DNA of 43,796 bases from assembly GCA_902791165.1 (NCBI GenBank), contig CADAVB010000035.1, positions 1 through 43,796 of the forward strand, written 5' to 3'. This document shows positions 43,236 through 43,796 of the stretch, piece by piece. This DNA is from an uncultured Bacteroidia bacterium. GTDB lineage: Bacteria > Bacteroidota > Bacteroidia > Bacteroidales > F082. The stretch's first letter is position 1. Every line of letters begins with the position of its first letter. The notes under the pieces were generated by a model. That model searched no databases. It saw only the letters and a program-made list of their open reading frames with translations, and was not told the DNA's origin. The position numbers and the translations under genes were made by a program.

Positions 43236-43796
43236 AACCCGACACCATAAACACCCGCCCGTCTTTCCATTTGGAATGGCGCAACATCTCGTTGGTGAAG
43301 TGCGTGCGGCTGCCGGCTTGGTCGAGGAGTTCCTTGGCCTTGTCGAACTGGCGCAGCTCGCGGTAAATCTCGGGCAACTCAAGGTCGAGTTGAACTTTTC
43401 ACCCTCAAGAATCATCTTGCGGTTGTTGTTCCACACGCCAAAGCTCATGAAGCCGTTGAGGAAATATTTCAGCCTGACGTGCTGATGGTTGCGGTGCAGG
43501 TCGTTGTAGGCCCACCAAAGGAAACGCCGCAGGTAAATCTCCTTTTTCGGCTCGTAGTGGCTCTTCTTCAGGAAGGTCTTGTAATGATTGATGAGCGCAA
43601 GCTTGCCTTTGTTGTCGGAATGGCGTACGCCGTAGAATCGCCAAGTGTTCCACGAATATACCTCGAAGTCGGGTTTCTCATAGGTGATGAGCGGCTCCAC
43701 AGGGTTTTCAATCCAGAAGTTGTGGCCGCAAGAAGGACACAAAATGAGCTTTTGTGGAGTGGGTATATAATTGTCGTTCAGCACTTTGCCGTCGGA
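43234..43796 (-). pseudogene. Unknown protein with CPSCG motif, frameshifted, 5' end outside window
   Basis: The frame is open from the window edge (43796) and has LILCPSCGHNFWIENP, a single knuckle that may bind zinc, then YLRRFLWWAYNDLHRNHQHV and NGFMSFGVWNNNRKMILEGE. At 43384-43392 the frame should shift by one base: the other frame continues naturally as LELPEIYRELRQFDKAKELL and ends KWKDGRVFMVSG with TAA at 43236-43234. A one-base loss in AACTCGAC explains it; it may be a true mutation or a sequencing error. I do not recognise the family beyond its being a Bacteroidota hypothetical protein. Confidence 0.65.

Overview
The window comes from a chromosome of a Bacteroidota bacterium, most likely an uncultured member of the Bacteroidales. 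Three things point there. Four large secreted proteins end in type IX secretion (T9SS) sorting domains (PNP motif near the start, KKxVVE-like tail). The gliding-associated transporter pair GldF/GldG and several Bacteroidota-specific families (DUF4340, DUF4270, DUF4468, GIN-domain lipoprotein) are present. Many genes are preceded by the Bacteroidota -7 promoter box TAnnTTTG, mostly without a Shine-Dalgarno site. No tRNA here encodes its CCA end.

Layout. 1-1.8 kb: 3' end of a repeat-rich T9SS surface protein. 2.0-7.0 kb: an operon-like run gldF-gldG-DUF4340-rlmH-GIN lipoprotein, then a separate DUF4468 gene. 7.6-10 kb: mevalonate-pathway genes, class II HMG-CoA reductase overlapping a GHMP kinase that carries an in-frame palindromic insertion. 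10-11.6 kb: an AT-rich accessory stretch with gene remnants, palindromes, a decayed small gene, a convergent small-RNA candidate and a long structured leader. 11.6-14.5 kb: two secreted proteins. 14.6-15.3 kb: a second, intact copy of the small-gene module. 15.4-19.2 kb: yifB/comM and an EF-G gene. 19.1-21.7 kb: a T9SS protein with a PNGase F-like region. 21.8-25.6 kb: tcdA, a TatD-like hydrolase, a lipid kinase and pgk. 25.7-28.6 kb: a T9SS beta-helix protein, a truncated ATPase and a DNA glycosylase. 28.9-32.4 kb: a stand-alone Card1/Can2-like CARF nuclease, an S66 carboxypeptidase and a MORN-repeat protein. 32.5-38.5 kb: tRNA-Thr, tRNA-Cys, ROK glucokinase, M14 peptidase lipoprotein, ClC channel, exonuclease III and tRNA-Arg. 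38.5-43.8 kb: pheS, a cyclophilin, a DUF4270 lipoprotein, a short glycogen-synthase-like protein, ssb and a frameshifted unknown gene.

Most genes are housekeeping or envelope functions. The most unusual material is (i) a repeated module made of a terminator hairpin, a conserved leader/promoter, a small gene of unknown function and a converging hairpin RNA with its own promoter, found twice, with the leader alone reused upstream of ssb; (ii) a CARF-domain nuclease with no CRISPR locus in view; (iii) a structured 5' leader of about 310 nt with mutually exclusive stems; (iv) a PNGase F homologue with Gln at the position of catalytic Glu118; and (v) an EF-G reading frame that has lost its stop and runs through its own terminator.
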